Assembly: GCA_963680875.1 (NCBI GenBank)
Contig: OY804579.1
Coordinates: 85,239,095-85,303,094 of the forward strand
Direction of reading: 5' to 3'
DNA from: Bathymodiolus brooksi
Taxonomy: Eukaryota; Mollusca; Bivalvia; Mytilida; Modiolidae
DNA length: 64,000 bases
This document shows positions 1 through 14,200 of this stretch, one piece after another. How positions within the stretch are numbered: position 1 is the stretch's first letter; the number at the start of each line of letters is the position of its first letter. The translations under genes and the position numbers were made by a program. The notes beneath the pieces were generated by a model. It saw only the letters and a program-made list of their open reading frames with translations, had not been told where the DNA came from and did not search any database.

Positions 1-289
1 TCCAAGTCAAGTAATTAAAATTTTACTGTGTAAAAACTTAATTTATCATATAAATTTATCAATCCAAAGGCTCCTAAATTTGTAACTTTAAAAGTAAGAT
101 TATGATCAATTCATATGCTTTTAATATGATGATTTAAATGAATAAAAACATGGATATCTAATTTAGTGCACACAAACATGTTTCTAATATAACCTTCATC
201 AGGTATTCTAATAGTCAGGACTGGAAAGTCATATAATTTAAAAGTCCTTGGAAGTAAATAAACCAAAGGCCTAAGCAGGATAATCAACA

Positions 290-1990
290 TCTGCTACTAT
301 GTCAATCTTGTCAACATCTGCTACTATGTCAATCTTGTCAACATCTGCTACTATGTTAATCTTGTCAACATCTGCTACTATGTCAATCTTGTCAACATCT
401 GCTACTATGTCAATCTTGTCAACATCTGCTACTATGTCAATCTTGTCAACATCTGCTACTATGTAAATCTTGTCAACATCTGCTACTATGTTAATCTTGT
501 CAACATCTGCTACACTACTATGTTAATCTTGTCAACATCTGCTACACTACTATGTAAATCTTGTCAACATCTGCTACTATGTCAATCTTGTCAACATCTG
601 CTACTATGTAAATCTTGTCAACATCTGCTACTATGTTAATCTTGTCAACATCTGCTACTATGTTAATCTTGTCAACATCTGCTACACTACTATGTTAATC
701 TTGTCAACATCTGCTACTATGTCAATCTTGTCAACATCTGCTACTATGTAAATCTTGTCAACATCTGCTACTATGTCAATCTTGTCAACATCTGCTACTA
801 TGTAAATCTTGTCAACATCTGCTACTATGTTAATCTTGTCAACATCTGCTACACTACTATGTTAATCTTGTCAACATCTGCTACACTACTATGTAAATCT
901 TGTCAACATCTGCTACTATGTCAATCTTGTCAACATCTGCTACTATGTAAATCTTGTCAACATCTGCTACTATGTTAATCTTGTCAACATCTGCTACACT
1001 ACTATGTTAATCTTGTCAACATCTGCTACTATGTCAATCTTGTCAACATCTGCTACTATGTAAATCTTGTCAACATCTGCTACTATGTTAATCTTGTCAA
1101 CATCTGCTACACTACTATGCCAATCTTGTCAACATCTGCTACTATGTCAATCTTGTCAACATCTGCTACTATGTAAATCTTGTCAACATCTGCTACTATG
1201 TTAATCTTGTCAACATCTGCTACTATGTCAATCTTGTCAACATCTGCTACTATGTCAATCTTGTCAACATCTGCTACTATGTCAATCTTGTCAACATCTG
1301 CTACTATGTCAATCTTGTCAACATCTGCTACTATGTTAATCTTGTCAACATCTGCTACTATGTCAATCTTGTCAACATCTGCTACTATGTCAATCTTGTC
1401 AACATCTGCTACTATGTCAATCTTGTCAACATCTGCTACTATGTAAATCTTGTCAACATCTGCTACTATGTTAATCTTGTCAACATCTGCTACACTACTA
1501 TGTTAATCTTGTCAACATCTGCTACACTACTATGTAAATCTTGTCAACATCTGCTACTATGTCAATCTTGTCAACATCTGCTACTATGTAAATCTTGTCA
1601 ACATCTGCTACTATGTTAATCTTGTCAACATCTGCTACACTACTATGTTAATCTTGTCAACATCTGCTACTATGTCAATCTTGTCAACATCTGCTACTAT
1701 GTAAATCTTGTCAACATCTGCTACTATGTTAATCTTGTCAACATCTGCTACACTACTATGCCAATCTTGTCAACATCTGCTACTATGTCAATCTTGTCAA
1801 CATCTGCTACTATGTAAATCTTGTCAACATCTGCTACTATGTTAATCTTGTCAACATCTGCTACTATGTCAATCTTGTCAACATCTGCTACTATGTCAAT
1901 CTTGTCAACATCTGCTACTATGTCAATCTTGTCAACATCTGCTACTATGTCAATCTTGTCAACATCTGCTACTATGTCAATCTTGAGCAT
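290..1990. repeat. 27-bp minisatellite with 32-bp variants and higher-order structure
   Basis: About 60 tandem copies of a 27-bp unit containing CAACATCTGCTACTATGT. Single-base variants (GTCAAT, GTTAAT, GTAAAT) and a 32-bp variant with an extra ACACT are interspersed. The variant order itself repeats: the block with ACTACTATGCC recurs 641 bp apart (1111 and 1752), and the paired 32-bp variants at about 511, 850 and 1491 are 339 and 641 bp apart. It lies in the INTS1 intron downstream of exon 12. The unit is divisible by 3, so it produces spurious open frames on both strands. Confidence 0.97.
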
Positions 1991-2155
1991 TCCTTTCATT
2001 TATAGTGACAGAATAAAATTAATTTTCCGTCATGACAAGGATTTTTTTTCACGACTCATGATTATGGACCCTCACATCACATCACTCTTGTTATATTTTC
2101 AGAACATTTATTTATGTCTTAGTTATTAAAAGACAAAGGCAGAAATAAAACCAAC

Positions 2156-2276
2156 CAAAGGACATATTCTGTTGGTTTGATTTCCATGAACTTTGGTAAG
2201 ACTGTGTGCAACCACCATACAGCATCTCTTTGTATAACTGACACTTGATCTCTGTAACTGTGTAAAGCTTCTAAAT
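2156..2276 (-). CDS. INTS1: INTS1 exon 12
   Basis: The acceptor is TTTTTATAG just right of 2276. The exon reads [11 protein letters not shown], then [17 protein letters not shown] and ends around EYVL. The left edge uses a weak donor (TTTG before gttggt). It would leave TG, giving Cys with a T in the next exon, as human INTS1 has Cys close by. A donor after TAT at 2164 is the alternative. Downstream exons are outside the window. Confidence 0.85.
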
Positions 2277-5200
2277 CTATAAAAAAGTAAATTATCATAT
2301 AGCTTAAACATATTTTATTTGCCAAGATAAACAAACTTGCAACGTTTTCTTCAAATTACAATTTGCTACATTAAAGAAGTATATAAAAGGCATGCAATTG
2401 CATTACTACACATGTATATGGACTAGTCAGGAATCGATGATGTTATCAATATTCACAAACAAAATGGAAGGAAAAATAAAATTATGATCGATTCATATTG
2501 ACATATAATATAAGGATTTAAAATGGATACCTGGAACAGTGAACACTCTAAATACAAAAAATTATCTTAAACATCTGTAAAGTGGCCTTGGTGGCAAAGT
2601 GGTTAAATTCACTTAACACAAGGCTAATATCACTGAAGTACATTCACACCCTGATCCTCATCTGAATGAGATAGTGATTGTGGTTTAACATCAAATTATC
2701 AATTTTTCAACCATATTATGGCTAGAACAGGTTATGTTTTTTGTACTAGTTCAGATTTTTATAGTATTAACTTACTGAAACAACAATCCACAGAGAGACA
2801 TGTGGCTCTACTGTGACATATTATTTTGACTTCAACCAAACCAGTTTTAGTTCTTTACTCCTTAATACTGCATGATTAGCAGAGGAACAACAAATACTTT
2901 GGTTTGACACCGTCAGGGAATTAACCCACTATTGAGTACACTTAATCATTACACCACTGAGGGGGTTTATGGATTAGGCCTTATTTCATTACATCATCAA
3001 AACAAATATGGAAAATTCAATACAAGGCGAAAGCAATTACAACAATTTCACATACGTTTATGCTCTTCACAAATCAAAAATGTATATGAAGTGTACCAAA
3101 CAGAAGGACTAGCTGTTTTATGTAAAATCAAATCCCACATTGAACCTGTTAAAAATGCCTCATTATTTCTAAATCCCTAATGCCATCAATACCTTTCTTT
3201 TCTGACTTAACAGATGGCACAGCAGTCTCTCTGATGGTTGGTGTTACACTCAAGAAAACACTTAAAGATACAATGTCAGCCACTGATGATACATATCTCT
3301 CCTACAAAATAAATCAAAACATACTGATTTTTAATTAAAACAAAGTTTAATTAGTCGGGGGTGATGACTGAACTGATTTTGTCATCACTATAGACCGTTC
3401 ATGGCGAGGTGTACTTGATACAACATTATGTTATAAAGTTCATCAGTAACTTGCGACAGGTTGGTGGTTTTCTTCGGTCTGTTAAATGTTGTGTGATGCG
3501 CTTAGTGTGCTGTTTTTGTGTGCTTGTCACCCTCACTTTCAGCGCAGCTGGCTAGCAGAAATGCGAAAATGAGAGGCGAGTGCATCAGTCTCTCTCTGCC
3601 AGTACATAGCCTCTCCACAGCAAGTCCAATGTAGTTCCTCCCCGTGGTAACAGATTGTAACTGGGCACCGAGAGGCCCCAGGCAAAACTACAAGGGTGAC
3701 GGGAAGATGGGTCTCGTAAGCCTTGGAAGGCAACCTGTCTAGGAAAAGGAAAACTCTGATTTCAATACCCGGTTGGTGGTAACCGTTAGTCATTCAAGAC
3801 AACCACTCCAGCTATGGGTCAAATAGTGGGGAGATCATTACCCCGGCGGTGGATAGCAGTGAAGCTACAACGGTAAAGGGCGTAGGAGGACACAAAATGT
3901 CCCACTGGCCAGTGACCTGTATGGGGAAGGCTGCATTCCAGAGGACTTCACAAAAATAACTGGAACCTCTAGGTAGGCTAATCCCCCGCTTAAAGGTAAC
4001 AATGGATTACAGAAATTTACAAACCTTGGGTTCAGGAGCAAGAAGACCTTTGAATGAAAGGAGAATGAAGTTGGATGGCCAAATCCGAAAGGAAGCCAGA
4101 AAATTGAGACTTCTTAACCCTAAATCCACAACAAAGATTGGAACATGGAATGTGAGATCTATGTACATTCCAGGAAAGGCACAAATCATCGCCAATGAAA
4201 TGAAAGCATATGGAATAAGTATTCTAGGCATTGCAGAGGCTAGATGGAATGAGGCTGGGCAAACACGACTTACATCCGGAGAAACTATTATATACTCTGG
4301 ACACATGGAGGAAAATGCTGCACATTCGGATGGAGTGGCTATTATGATATCGAAGGAAGCTCAGAGAACTTTAATTGGATGGGAACCAGTAAGTGCAAGG
4401 GTCATCACGGCTAAATTTAAGACATCTCACAAACGCATAGCATTAAACATCATCCAATGCTATACCCCAACAAATGATGCTGATGTAGAATTAAAGGAAG
4501 AGGTTTACCAGATGCTTGAGAAAACCACCAGGAAAAGTAGTGAAAAGGACATTACCATCTTGTTAGGGGATATGAATGCTAAAGTTGGAAATGAAAACAC
4601 TGGATATGAACAAGTAATGGGAAAGCATGGGCTAGGAACAATGAATGTAACTGGACAACTTTTTGCTAACTTCTGTGCAAATTACAACCTGGTTATTGGT
4701 GGAACAATATTTCCGCACAAAAAATGTCATCTCTCCACCAGACTTGAAAACAGAAAACCAAATAGATCACTTTTGTATATCCAAGAGATTCAGAAGAAGC
4801 CTGCAGGATGTACGTGTTAAAAGGGGAGCAGATGCTGCAACAGACCACCACCTTATTGTAGCAAAAGTCAAACTTAAGCTAAAGAAATATCTTAACAGCA
4901 CTCACAATGTATCGATGCTAACCAACAAGGAAAAGAAAGCAGAATTCAAAATAGAACTAAACAATCGCTTTGAAGCCCTTTACAATGAAACATCACAAAT
5001 AGTCACTACCGAAGACCATTGGCAGCAAGTAAAGCAAGCATTTACATCAGCTTGTGAAACAGTTGTAGGGTTGAAAAATAGAAAGCATCAGGATTGGATA
5101 TCACCAGAAACACTTGTGAAGGTGGAAAAAGGGAAAATCCTCAAAAACGTGTTCAACAACAGTAAAACAAGGTCAGCAAAGCAAATGTCTCCAAAGCATA

Positions 5201-8200
5201 TACTGAAGCCAACAAGGAAGTGAAGAGTAGTGCGAGAAAAGATAAGAGAGTTTTTGTCGACAAACTAACAGAAGAAGTTGCAGAAGCAGCAAGACAAAAT
5301 AACATCAAAGCCTTGTATGATAACATCAAACTTTTAACTTTTAATACCAGACGGGAAGTAGACCAGTTAAAACATGGAAGGAAAAACTCTCAATACAAAG
5401 GAAGAACAAATTAGTAGATGGGTCGAGCATTTCAAAAATATTCTCAACCAAGAAGCACCAGTTAATAAAGCTGACATCCTACCTGCTAAAGAAACTTTAC
5501 CAGTTGATTGCAAAAGACCATCAAAAGGAGAGATCAAAAAGGCTATTAAGACTGTGAAAAACAACAAGGCACCTGGCCCAGACAATATACCTGCCGAAGC
5601 ACTCAAAGCAGACATAGAAACATCAGCACAAATTCTATATGAACTGTTTGGAAAGATCTGGGAAGTAGAGGAAGTTCCAGCCGAGTGGAAAGAAGGGCAC
5701 ATAGTGAAACTTCCGAAAAAAGGAAATGTAAGCATCTGTGACAACTACAGAGGCATTATGTTGCTATCAGTGCCTGGAAAAGTCTTAAATAGAGTTATGT
5801 TGCAAAGATTGAAGACTGCAGTAGACGACAAGCTCCGAGACAATCAAGCAGGATATAGGCACAATAGATCATGCGCAGACCAAATAGCAACCTTGCGTAT
5901 CATTCTAGTGCAATCACACGAGTTCAATTCATCATTATACACTGTGTTTGTCGACTTTACAAAAGCTTTTGATAATTTAGATAGAGAGGTTTTATGGCAG
6001 TTGATGAGGCATTACGGTATACCTGAGAAATTTATAGCCATTATTAGAAACACCTACACAGGTATGCAAAGCAAAGTTATACATGAAGGTCAACTCACAG
6101 AAGCATTTGATATAACGACTGGAGTCGGGCAAGGCTATCTCCTGTTACCTCTACTGTTCCTATTGGCAGTTGATTGGATAATGAAGAAAGCCACAGATGG
6201 CAGAAGAAATGGTATTCAATGGACCATGTTCAATCAACTGGATGACCTAGACTTTGCCGACGACATAGCCCTACTTTTCCACAGTCACCAACAAATGCAG
6301 GAAAAATTGACACAAGTTGAAAGGAGAGCTGCCGAAACAGGTCTAAGTATCAACAGCAAGAAGACTAAAGTTTTAAAGTCAAACACAAAAACACAAGCAG
6401 ATCTGACAGTAAATGGCCAAAATCTGGAAGAAGTAGACTCCTTTACTTACCTTGGAAGTGAAGTAGACAATCTTGGAGGATCAGACAAAGACGTTAAAAT
6501 TAAAATTGGAAAAGCAAGAACTGCATTTAATATGATGGGGTCAATCTGGAAAGCAAGGAACATCTCATTAAAGACTGAAGTTCAATTGTTCAACTCCAAT
6601 GTAAAAACCATTCTCTTATATGGAGCTGAAACCTGGAAAACTACTAAAAGTCTCCTACACAAACTCAAAGTATTCATTAACAACTGTCTCAGGTGCATCC
6701 TCAACATCAGATGGCCTGAGAAAATTTCCAACAAAGAGCTCTGGCAAAAGACCAACCAGCCCTCAGTTGAGGAAGAATTGAAAAGGAGAAAATGGAGGTG
6801 GATAGGGCACACACTGAGGAAGCCGAAACACAACATCACTAGGCAAGCCCTACAGTGGAACCCTCAGGGAAAACGTGGAAGAGGAAGACCAAGAAATACC
6901 TGGAGGAGAGATTTTATTGCTGAGATGGAGATAGAAGGTTATAGATGGCAAGACCTGGAACGTAAGGCACAAAACAGAACAAGGTGGAGGACTGTTGTCA
7001 GTGGCCTATGCACCACCAAGGTGCAACAGGTGTAAGCAAGTAAGCAAGATCATAAAATCTCCTACAGATTGTAGAGTCAGTGACTTGTGACAGGTCGGTG
7101 GTTTTCTCCTGACCCTCCGGTTTCCTCCACCAATAAAACTGACTGCCACGAAATAACTGAAATATTGTTCAAAGTGGTGTTCAACACCATAAAACCTAAA
7201 AACACCAACAGATCGTAAATCAAAATTTCATGTTATCAGTCTGATTAAATAATCACCTTCAATGCAGATTCCATATCTGTAAATTTGACTTCGTTTCTTT
7301 CTTGCATTAATCCCAAACAAAATGCTGAGAAATTAACATCATGTCGTAAATTTCTGGCAATCTCTCGTATTAACGCTCTGACAGCACGCAGGTAGTCATC
7401 TTTGTTTCCAAGTAAATCTTGGAAAATTTCTGCCAAAATCTGTAATATAAAAAACGTAGATACCTAAATTAGTGTGTTCTGGAATAAACTTTATCAGGAA
7501 CACTTAAAGTCCACATATGGGAAAGACAATAATTTAAAAGTCATTGAGAGATAGAAATCCAAAGGACTAAACAGGACAGCCAATATGATAAATAATAATT
7601 GAGAAAAGGAAATGTTTTTTAAATCTGCTAATTCCAATGAAATAACTTAGATAGGTTTATGTTGTGGGTGTTCAATGTGACATTCAACAATATGCATTTT
7701 AGCTATTTCACGGTGGCCTGTTTTATCGGTGGAGCAAGTACCAAGAGAAAACCATGACCTGCTGTAAGGCACTGACAAACTTTATCATGTATAGTTGTAT
7801 TGAGTATACCTCACAAAAGGTAGGAAATCAACTCACACATGTGTACTTGTTACATACACTGATTATATAGGCCATGTCAGCCCCTGAAATAATTTGAGAT
7901 TAAAAACAAATGAAGATGCGAAAGTTGATTTTTTTTTTCTATTTGTAATTGTAATTTCCTTGCACATAAAACAACATGTTAAATATACTTTCAAGTCAAT
8001 ACAGTAGTTCCCTCTTATAAGGCCACCTCTTTTATCAAGCCAGATATCAGATGTACTGAGATAATAAAATATTACTAAATAGTCCCCCTCAAGAGAGGCC
8101 ACCCCTCTTATCAGGCCACCATTTGTTCATTGTAGAAGGGTGGCCTTATAACTATTTTCCTACCCTAGCTGATTGATCCTGTGAGTTTTGAAACAGGACT

Positions 8201-11200
8201 GTAATTAATGCCATGTTGTTAGGATTTCTGGAGTTAGATAACTCGTTGTAGATGGTGTGGGTCATAATCATTCTCAGATTCTCTGGATGTTGTGACAAAA
8301 CTTCCCTGAAAAAAAAAGGAACATCCAATACACACTAAGTCCAAACTTGGTATTTGATAGTTGACGGTACAAACTATTTCATTTAATATTAACCAAGTGT
8401 ATGAGTTAACTGAGGTATTCAAACCTTGTTACTTCTATAAAGGGACATAAAACTTTACTTTGAAATTATCAATTACTGCTAGGTGGAAGCTGATGAGACA
8501 AATTATTTTGTTTCATATATGAAGAAATTTGGGAACAGGACAAAAGCCCCCAGACAAAAGCATCCCAGACATAACCCCTGGAGAAAAAAAACCCTGACAA
8601 AAAGTCCCCCAATAATGAAATAATCATAGAATCTTATTACATTTGTTTTATATTGATGGCGACAATAAAAGATATCTTAAAGAATTAATACAAAAAATAA
8701 AATACTTTAAAAACATTTTTTTCCACATTTTGTTCATTGTTATGTTCATTTATAAAGTGTAAATTAAACAAAAAACACTGCTTAAATGTTTAAATTGAAA
8801 TTAATCATGTAAAGTTAATCAGAAATTGTTTTTATTGATAAACAATAGATAATTATCTCTTTAACCTTTGAAGTTATTAAGTAATCAGTGAGTTATTTTC
8901 TTGATGAGGGTTATCAACTTATTGTAATTCTTAAACAAATGCTTCAATTGTTTATGATATCTTCAAGTTCCAAAAATAACTTATTATGAAAAATAATATT
9001 CAAAAATAGTGTAAATCCATAAATAGCAGTACAATAAGTCGAAAATGTGTGCAAAGATACAAATATATAAATATGGCTTGAGGTAAAATACAGAGGTAAA
9101 AAAGTCTTGAATCATGTTAATATAAAATACAAAGTAAATTTTACATATCCGAACAGTTAAACAAAGAAACAAAAATAAAAAAAATACATATGACACAAAA
9201 AAAAAACCCATTAACTTATACTTTTCTTTATTGGGGGGCTTTTGTCCAGGGGGATTTTGTCCGGGGGCTTATGTCCTGGGGGATTTTGTCCGGGGGCTTA
9301 TGTCCAGGGGGCTTTTGTCCTAGACCCAAAGAAATTGTATTTATTTTGTGGTAATTAAACCTTGACCACTTCCACAAAGGGAGATAATTTCACTACAAAT
9401 TATCACTATGTGAAAGTTGGCAAGACATATTATTTTTCTTCATATTGAAAAAAAGAATCGGAGTACTGGATTAGATCTTATCTTACAAAAATCTAAATTT
9501 CTATCAGCTACTGGCATTGTCTTCTTTATGTATTTTACAATTTAAGGTAAGCGGGAAGATTGGTTTATGTTGTCATGGTTACCGAAGTAATTATCTAAGT
9601 ATCCATCTGTACTTACATTCTGGGTACTCCTGTTTCCTCCACCTATAAAACTGAGCACCACGATATAACTGAAATATTGTTGAAAGTGGCATTAAACACC
9701 ATAACCAGTCTAACTCCTAGCCCACCCTGTGCTTACATGGCTTTCTTTTCATTTTAAAACTATTAATGACTTACTTTAGACAAGCTAGGAAATGATTCAG
9801 TAAAGGTTTAGTCTTCATTCTCATCTTAATTAACGATGACAAGACCTCCATATCATTCGGATCATTCTGTCCACAGTTTAGACAAACAGACATGAGTAAA
9901 TCCTGGGCTGACCTGGTTAACTACAAGAATATACAGTATATTGATAGATACATACAGACATAAGTAAATCCTGGGCTGACCTGGTTAACTACAAAAATAT
10001 ACAGTATATTGATAGATACATACAGACATAAGTAAATCCTGGGCTGACCTGGTTAACTACAGAAATAATATCAGTGATTCAGCCAGCGCTCGTCATTTTC
10101 GTAATTGACGAATGCATTTTAATTTGGACGATTACTTTTTTAGAACAAAATTTATCATTAGTCTCTGACATGTTTACGACCCACACCAATTAAACACAGG
10201 TAACATCTATTTAATTACGTTATCAAAATGATTAAAAACATTTACAAAGGTGTGATAATTACCTGATCAACTGCCAGGGCTCACTTTACATGGCGATTCG
10301 GGCAAAGAAATCGTCTTGTAATTTTGAATAGTCGCCCGCATATTTTTGCCACGTTTCATTTATGAAAATGTTGATATCATGTTTATTGAAATCTAACGTA
10401 TCCATTAAGTATTTTGAAAGTGATTTTCTCGAAAAGTTATAAATTTTAGTAAAAGAAACTTTTAAAAATGGGGCCATCGAAAGGCGTACGCAACCCACCG
10501 AAGCTACTTTTAACCAAAACAATCTTTTGATTTATTTATTCTTATTTCTGTGACATGAAATCTTAGTTCTCATATTAAATATGCTCATTTATATGTGAAG
10601 GTTGGCCATTCAATTCGTTGAAATGCACTGCATAAGGATGCATCAGATTTTTATCGATCTGCATCCGGGTTACAATTGCAATCTATTTATAGAACTATTT
10701 ACAAACAGACACGTGTCTGCAATTAAAAAAATTGATTATGAGGTCTGAGAAATAATAATTTATTTTACAACTTGCTTCAGTTTTTGACATTTGTTCTATA
10801 TTTTCATTACCTACATAGAATATATATAGAAGTTGGACCATTTGACAAATTGGCAAAGTCTACAGAGACAAATTTTTTCTGCTGAGGACTACACAAAAAT
10901 GAGTTATTACAATTTGTGTGGTATTAGACCAAAGCACAGTAACATTTCAAAAAGGGTGGGGGAGGGGGTTATTACAATTTGTGTGGTATTAGACCAAAGC
11001 ACAGTAATATTTCAAAAGGGGGGGGGTGAGTTATTACAATTTGTGTGGTATTAGTTGGTTGCCAATTTGCAGAGTATGTTCCCATCCTAGGATGTTTTTC
11101 ATAGCCTTTCTATCTTCATCACTAACTAATAAGGGCAATAAGGCAAACTAACTGATTATAAGATTAAGCTTATTATATGCTTGTTTATTCATAAATAGCA

Positions 11201-14200
11201 AAAAAATACTGTTCCGCAAAAGTGACTAATGGTCTCAAAATCCTGGCTGAATCCCTGAATATACAGTATATTGATAGATACATACAGAGATAAGTAAAAC
11301 CTGGCCTGACCTGGTTAACTACAAAAAATATACAGTACAGTCAAATCTGTATTAAGAGGTCAGCTTTGGGACAAGAAGAAAAAGTGGTATTTTAAGACAG
11401 GTGATCTCTTAAAAGAGGCTCAATTCATATGATATGTTCTATGACAGGACAAAGGTGACCTTTTAATACAGGTGATTGCTTAATAGAGGGGACTGCTTGG
11501 GCAAGTTTGACTGTATATTGATAGATAATCATAAAACCTGACTTTAGAAAGGATTGATTGATTGTTGTTGAACGTCAAGTGATCAGAATTTCCGCTATTT
11601 TCACGAATATAACAAGCTATCAAACAATAAAACTTAATGGTGAAAAAAGGTGGCACTGGGACAGGCCTATGATTGCCACAAGGAAAAAGAAGATACAATG
11701 GATAGCTTAGGAAAATGGTGCCTAGCAAGTAATGGCATGTTGTCATTTACATGTAAAGAGTGTGGCACTAATATTAGAACGGAAAAACACTGTATTTAGC
11801 TACTTTGGGTAAATTGTTATCTTAAAATAAATGTGTATACAATCACTATGCAAAGTTTGAATAATAGTGAAAGAAAATTGTGGTAGTTTCAGATTACACA
11901 AACCAGATAACCTCTCAGTGTCTCATGCAAACTGACACAAACCAGATAACCTCTCAGTGTCTCATGCAAACAGACACAAACCAGATAACCTCTCAGTGTC
12001 TCATGCAAACAGACACAAACCAGATAACCTCTCAGTGTCTCATGCAAACAGACACAAACCAGATAACCTCTCAGTGTCTCATGCAAACAAACACAAACCA
12101 GATAACCTCTCAGTGTCTCATGCAAACAGACACAAACCAGATAACCTCTCAGTGTCTCATGCAAACAGACACAAACCAGATAACCTCTCAGTGTCTCATG
12201 CAAACAGACACAAACCAGATAACCTCTCAGTGTCTCATGCAAACAGACACAAACCAGATAACCTCTCAGTGTCTCATGCAAACAGACACAAACCAGATAA
12301 CCTCTCAGTGTCTCATGCAAACAGACACAAACCAGATAACCTCTCAGTGTCTCATGCAAACAGACACAAACCAGATAACCTCTCAGTGTCTCATGCAAAC
12401 AGACAGAGAGATAGGCGGATGGAAAAGGTGGGTCCTAGATCTGTGCTCGCTGTTGTACCACAGGTAAAAATGAGCATTGTAGACAAGATATATTCGTGAC
12501 AACATATCAGCAGAAAGTCCCGTGCTTATCAGCATCTAGCATCCAATAACCATGTTTTGTTTTACCGTTTTAAACATTTATTTAAAAACATCAATATCGA
12601 GCCCCCAACATGTAAATAAATTACACATAAAGATATTAAGTCATATCTATTTTTAGATGAAATACCTTAGGATTTTGTAGCCACATTTCTAACTTCTGAG
12701 CTGACAATAACCTTACTTCACCATAGCCACAGGTGGACGTCATTAATCTAATTAAATTCCGTGCCGAGGAATCTGTTCCCTGTCTACGATTTATCTGTTC
12801 CTTGATGATGTCAACTGTAATGGTTTCTATACTGTCTTGTTGATACGGATATCTGAAATATGCAAATTAGCATTTAATAGAGAAGAAAATAACGATTTTC
12901 AATTAATTGTTTTTCAATGTTTCTTTGACCGATAACAATAATCTCCAATCAACAGTGCCTGAAATGAGGGACAGCCTTTGGCTGGCCTGAAATTTTTTTT
13001 TGGGGCCGGTGAAAAATTAGAGTCACTGGTCCAAATGGCATAATGATGGCCCAAACATTTTGTGACATTTTTTTTATGAAAACCAGAGGCTCTCAAGAGC
13101 CTGTATCATTCACCTGGTTATAAAAAGAACCAATTGGTCCTATGTAAAAACTATGTCCTGCAGTGGTAGTCATCTTGGAATTGCGATCAACATATAAAAC
13201 ACAAAGTTTGTAAAGGACCTTCCAATGATTGATGCACAGTTTAGGTTCAATCAGTGCAATAGCTTCAGAGAAGAATATATTTCTGTATTTTCCCCATATG
13301 GTCCTGTGTTAATACTATGACCTGTGGTGGCAGCCATCTTGGATTTCCGATCGCATAAAAAACATAAAATTTGTAGAGGACCTTCCAATGATCATTCCTG
13401 GGCAGTTTGGTTTCAACTGTCCAAGTGGTTTTAGAGAAGAAGCGTTTTGAAACATTTTTCCCATAGGGTCCAATATTAAACTAAGTCCTGCCGTAGCCGC
13501 CATTTTGAATTTCATATCAGAACAAAATATGTAGAGTTTGTAGAGGACCATCCAATGAACATTCATGTACAGTTTGGCTTTAATCATATTTGTAGTTTCT
13601 GAGAATAAGGCATTTGAACATTTTCCCATAGGGTCCAATGTTAATCTATGTCCTGCGGTGGTGGCCATCTTGGATTTCCGATCGGCATAAAAAACACACA
13701 CTTTGTAGAGGACCTTCCAATGATCATTCCTGGGCAGTTTGGTTTCAATTATCCAACTGGTTTCAGAGAAGAAGCATTTTGAAACATTTTTCCCATAGGG
13801 TCCAATGTTAAACTAAGTCCTGCCGTAGCCGCCATTTTGAATTTCATATCGGAACAAAAAACGTAAAGTTTGTAGAGGACCATCCAATGAACATTCATGT
13901 ACAGTTTGGCTTTAATCATATTTGTAGTTTCTGAGAAGAAGGCATTTGAACATTTTCCCATAGGGTCCAATGTTAATCTATGTATTGCGGTGGGGGCCAT
14001 CTTGAATTTTCGATCGGCATAAAAAAACAGAAACTTTGTAGAGGACCTTCCAATGATCATTCCTGGGCAGTTTGGTTTCAATTGTCCAAGTGGTTTCAGA
14101 GAAGCAGCATTTTGAAACATTTTTCCCATAGGGTCCAATGTTAAACTAAGTCCTGCCGTAGCCGCCATTTTGAATTTCATATCGGAACAAAAAACGTTAA

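Larger units (their letters stand above)
3480..7045 (+). mobile_element. RTE-like non-LTR retrotransposon, nearly full length, frame-broken
   Basis: A leader of about 500 bp (3480-4001) without a protein precedes an endonuclease plus reverse transcriptase reading frame. The 3' end at 7033-7045 has a short direct repeat (TAAGCAAG twice), as RTE-type elements often do. The element lies in INTS1 intron 10 on the strand opposite to the gene. Coding is disrupted by frame changes near 4705, 5180-5220 and 5380, so it is an inactive copy. Clade assignment (RTE or a close relative) is from the general look of the endonuclease and C-terminal motifs and was not tested. Confidence 0.88.

Noticed and set aside
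290..1990. CRISPR-like regular array
   Set aside because: No unique spacers, direct head-to-tail units, eukaryotic intronic context; the same applies to the other arrays.
1180..2129. Open frames with repeated STSATMSIL-type units
   Set aside because: Product of a 27-bp tandem repeat read in frame; open on both strands and interrupted by 32-bp variants, so not a gene.
2585..2660. Possible tRNA gene
   Set aside because: Only A-box-like and decayed B-box-like segments; no cloverleaf can be closed. SINE heads at 51.7 and 57.0 kb were likewise not called tRNA genes.
11880..12499. 195- and 180-codon plus-strand frames and a 169-codon minus-strand frame
   Set aside because: The 39-bp minisatellite has no stop in several frames; there are no splice or motif features.
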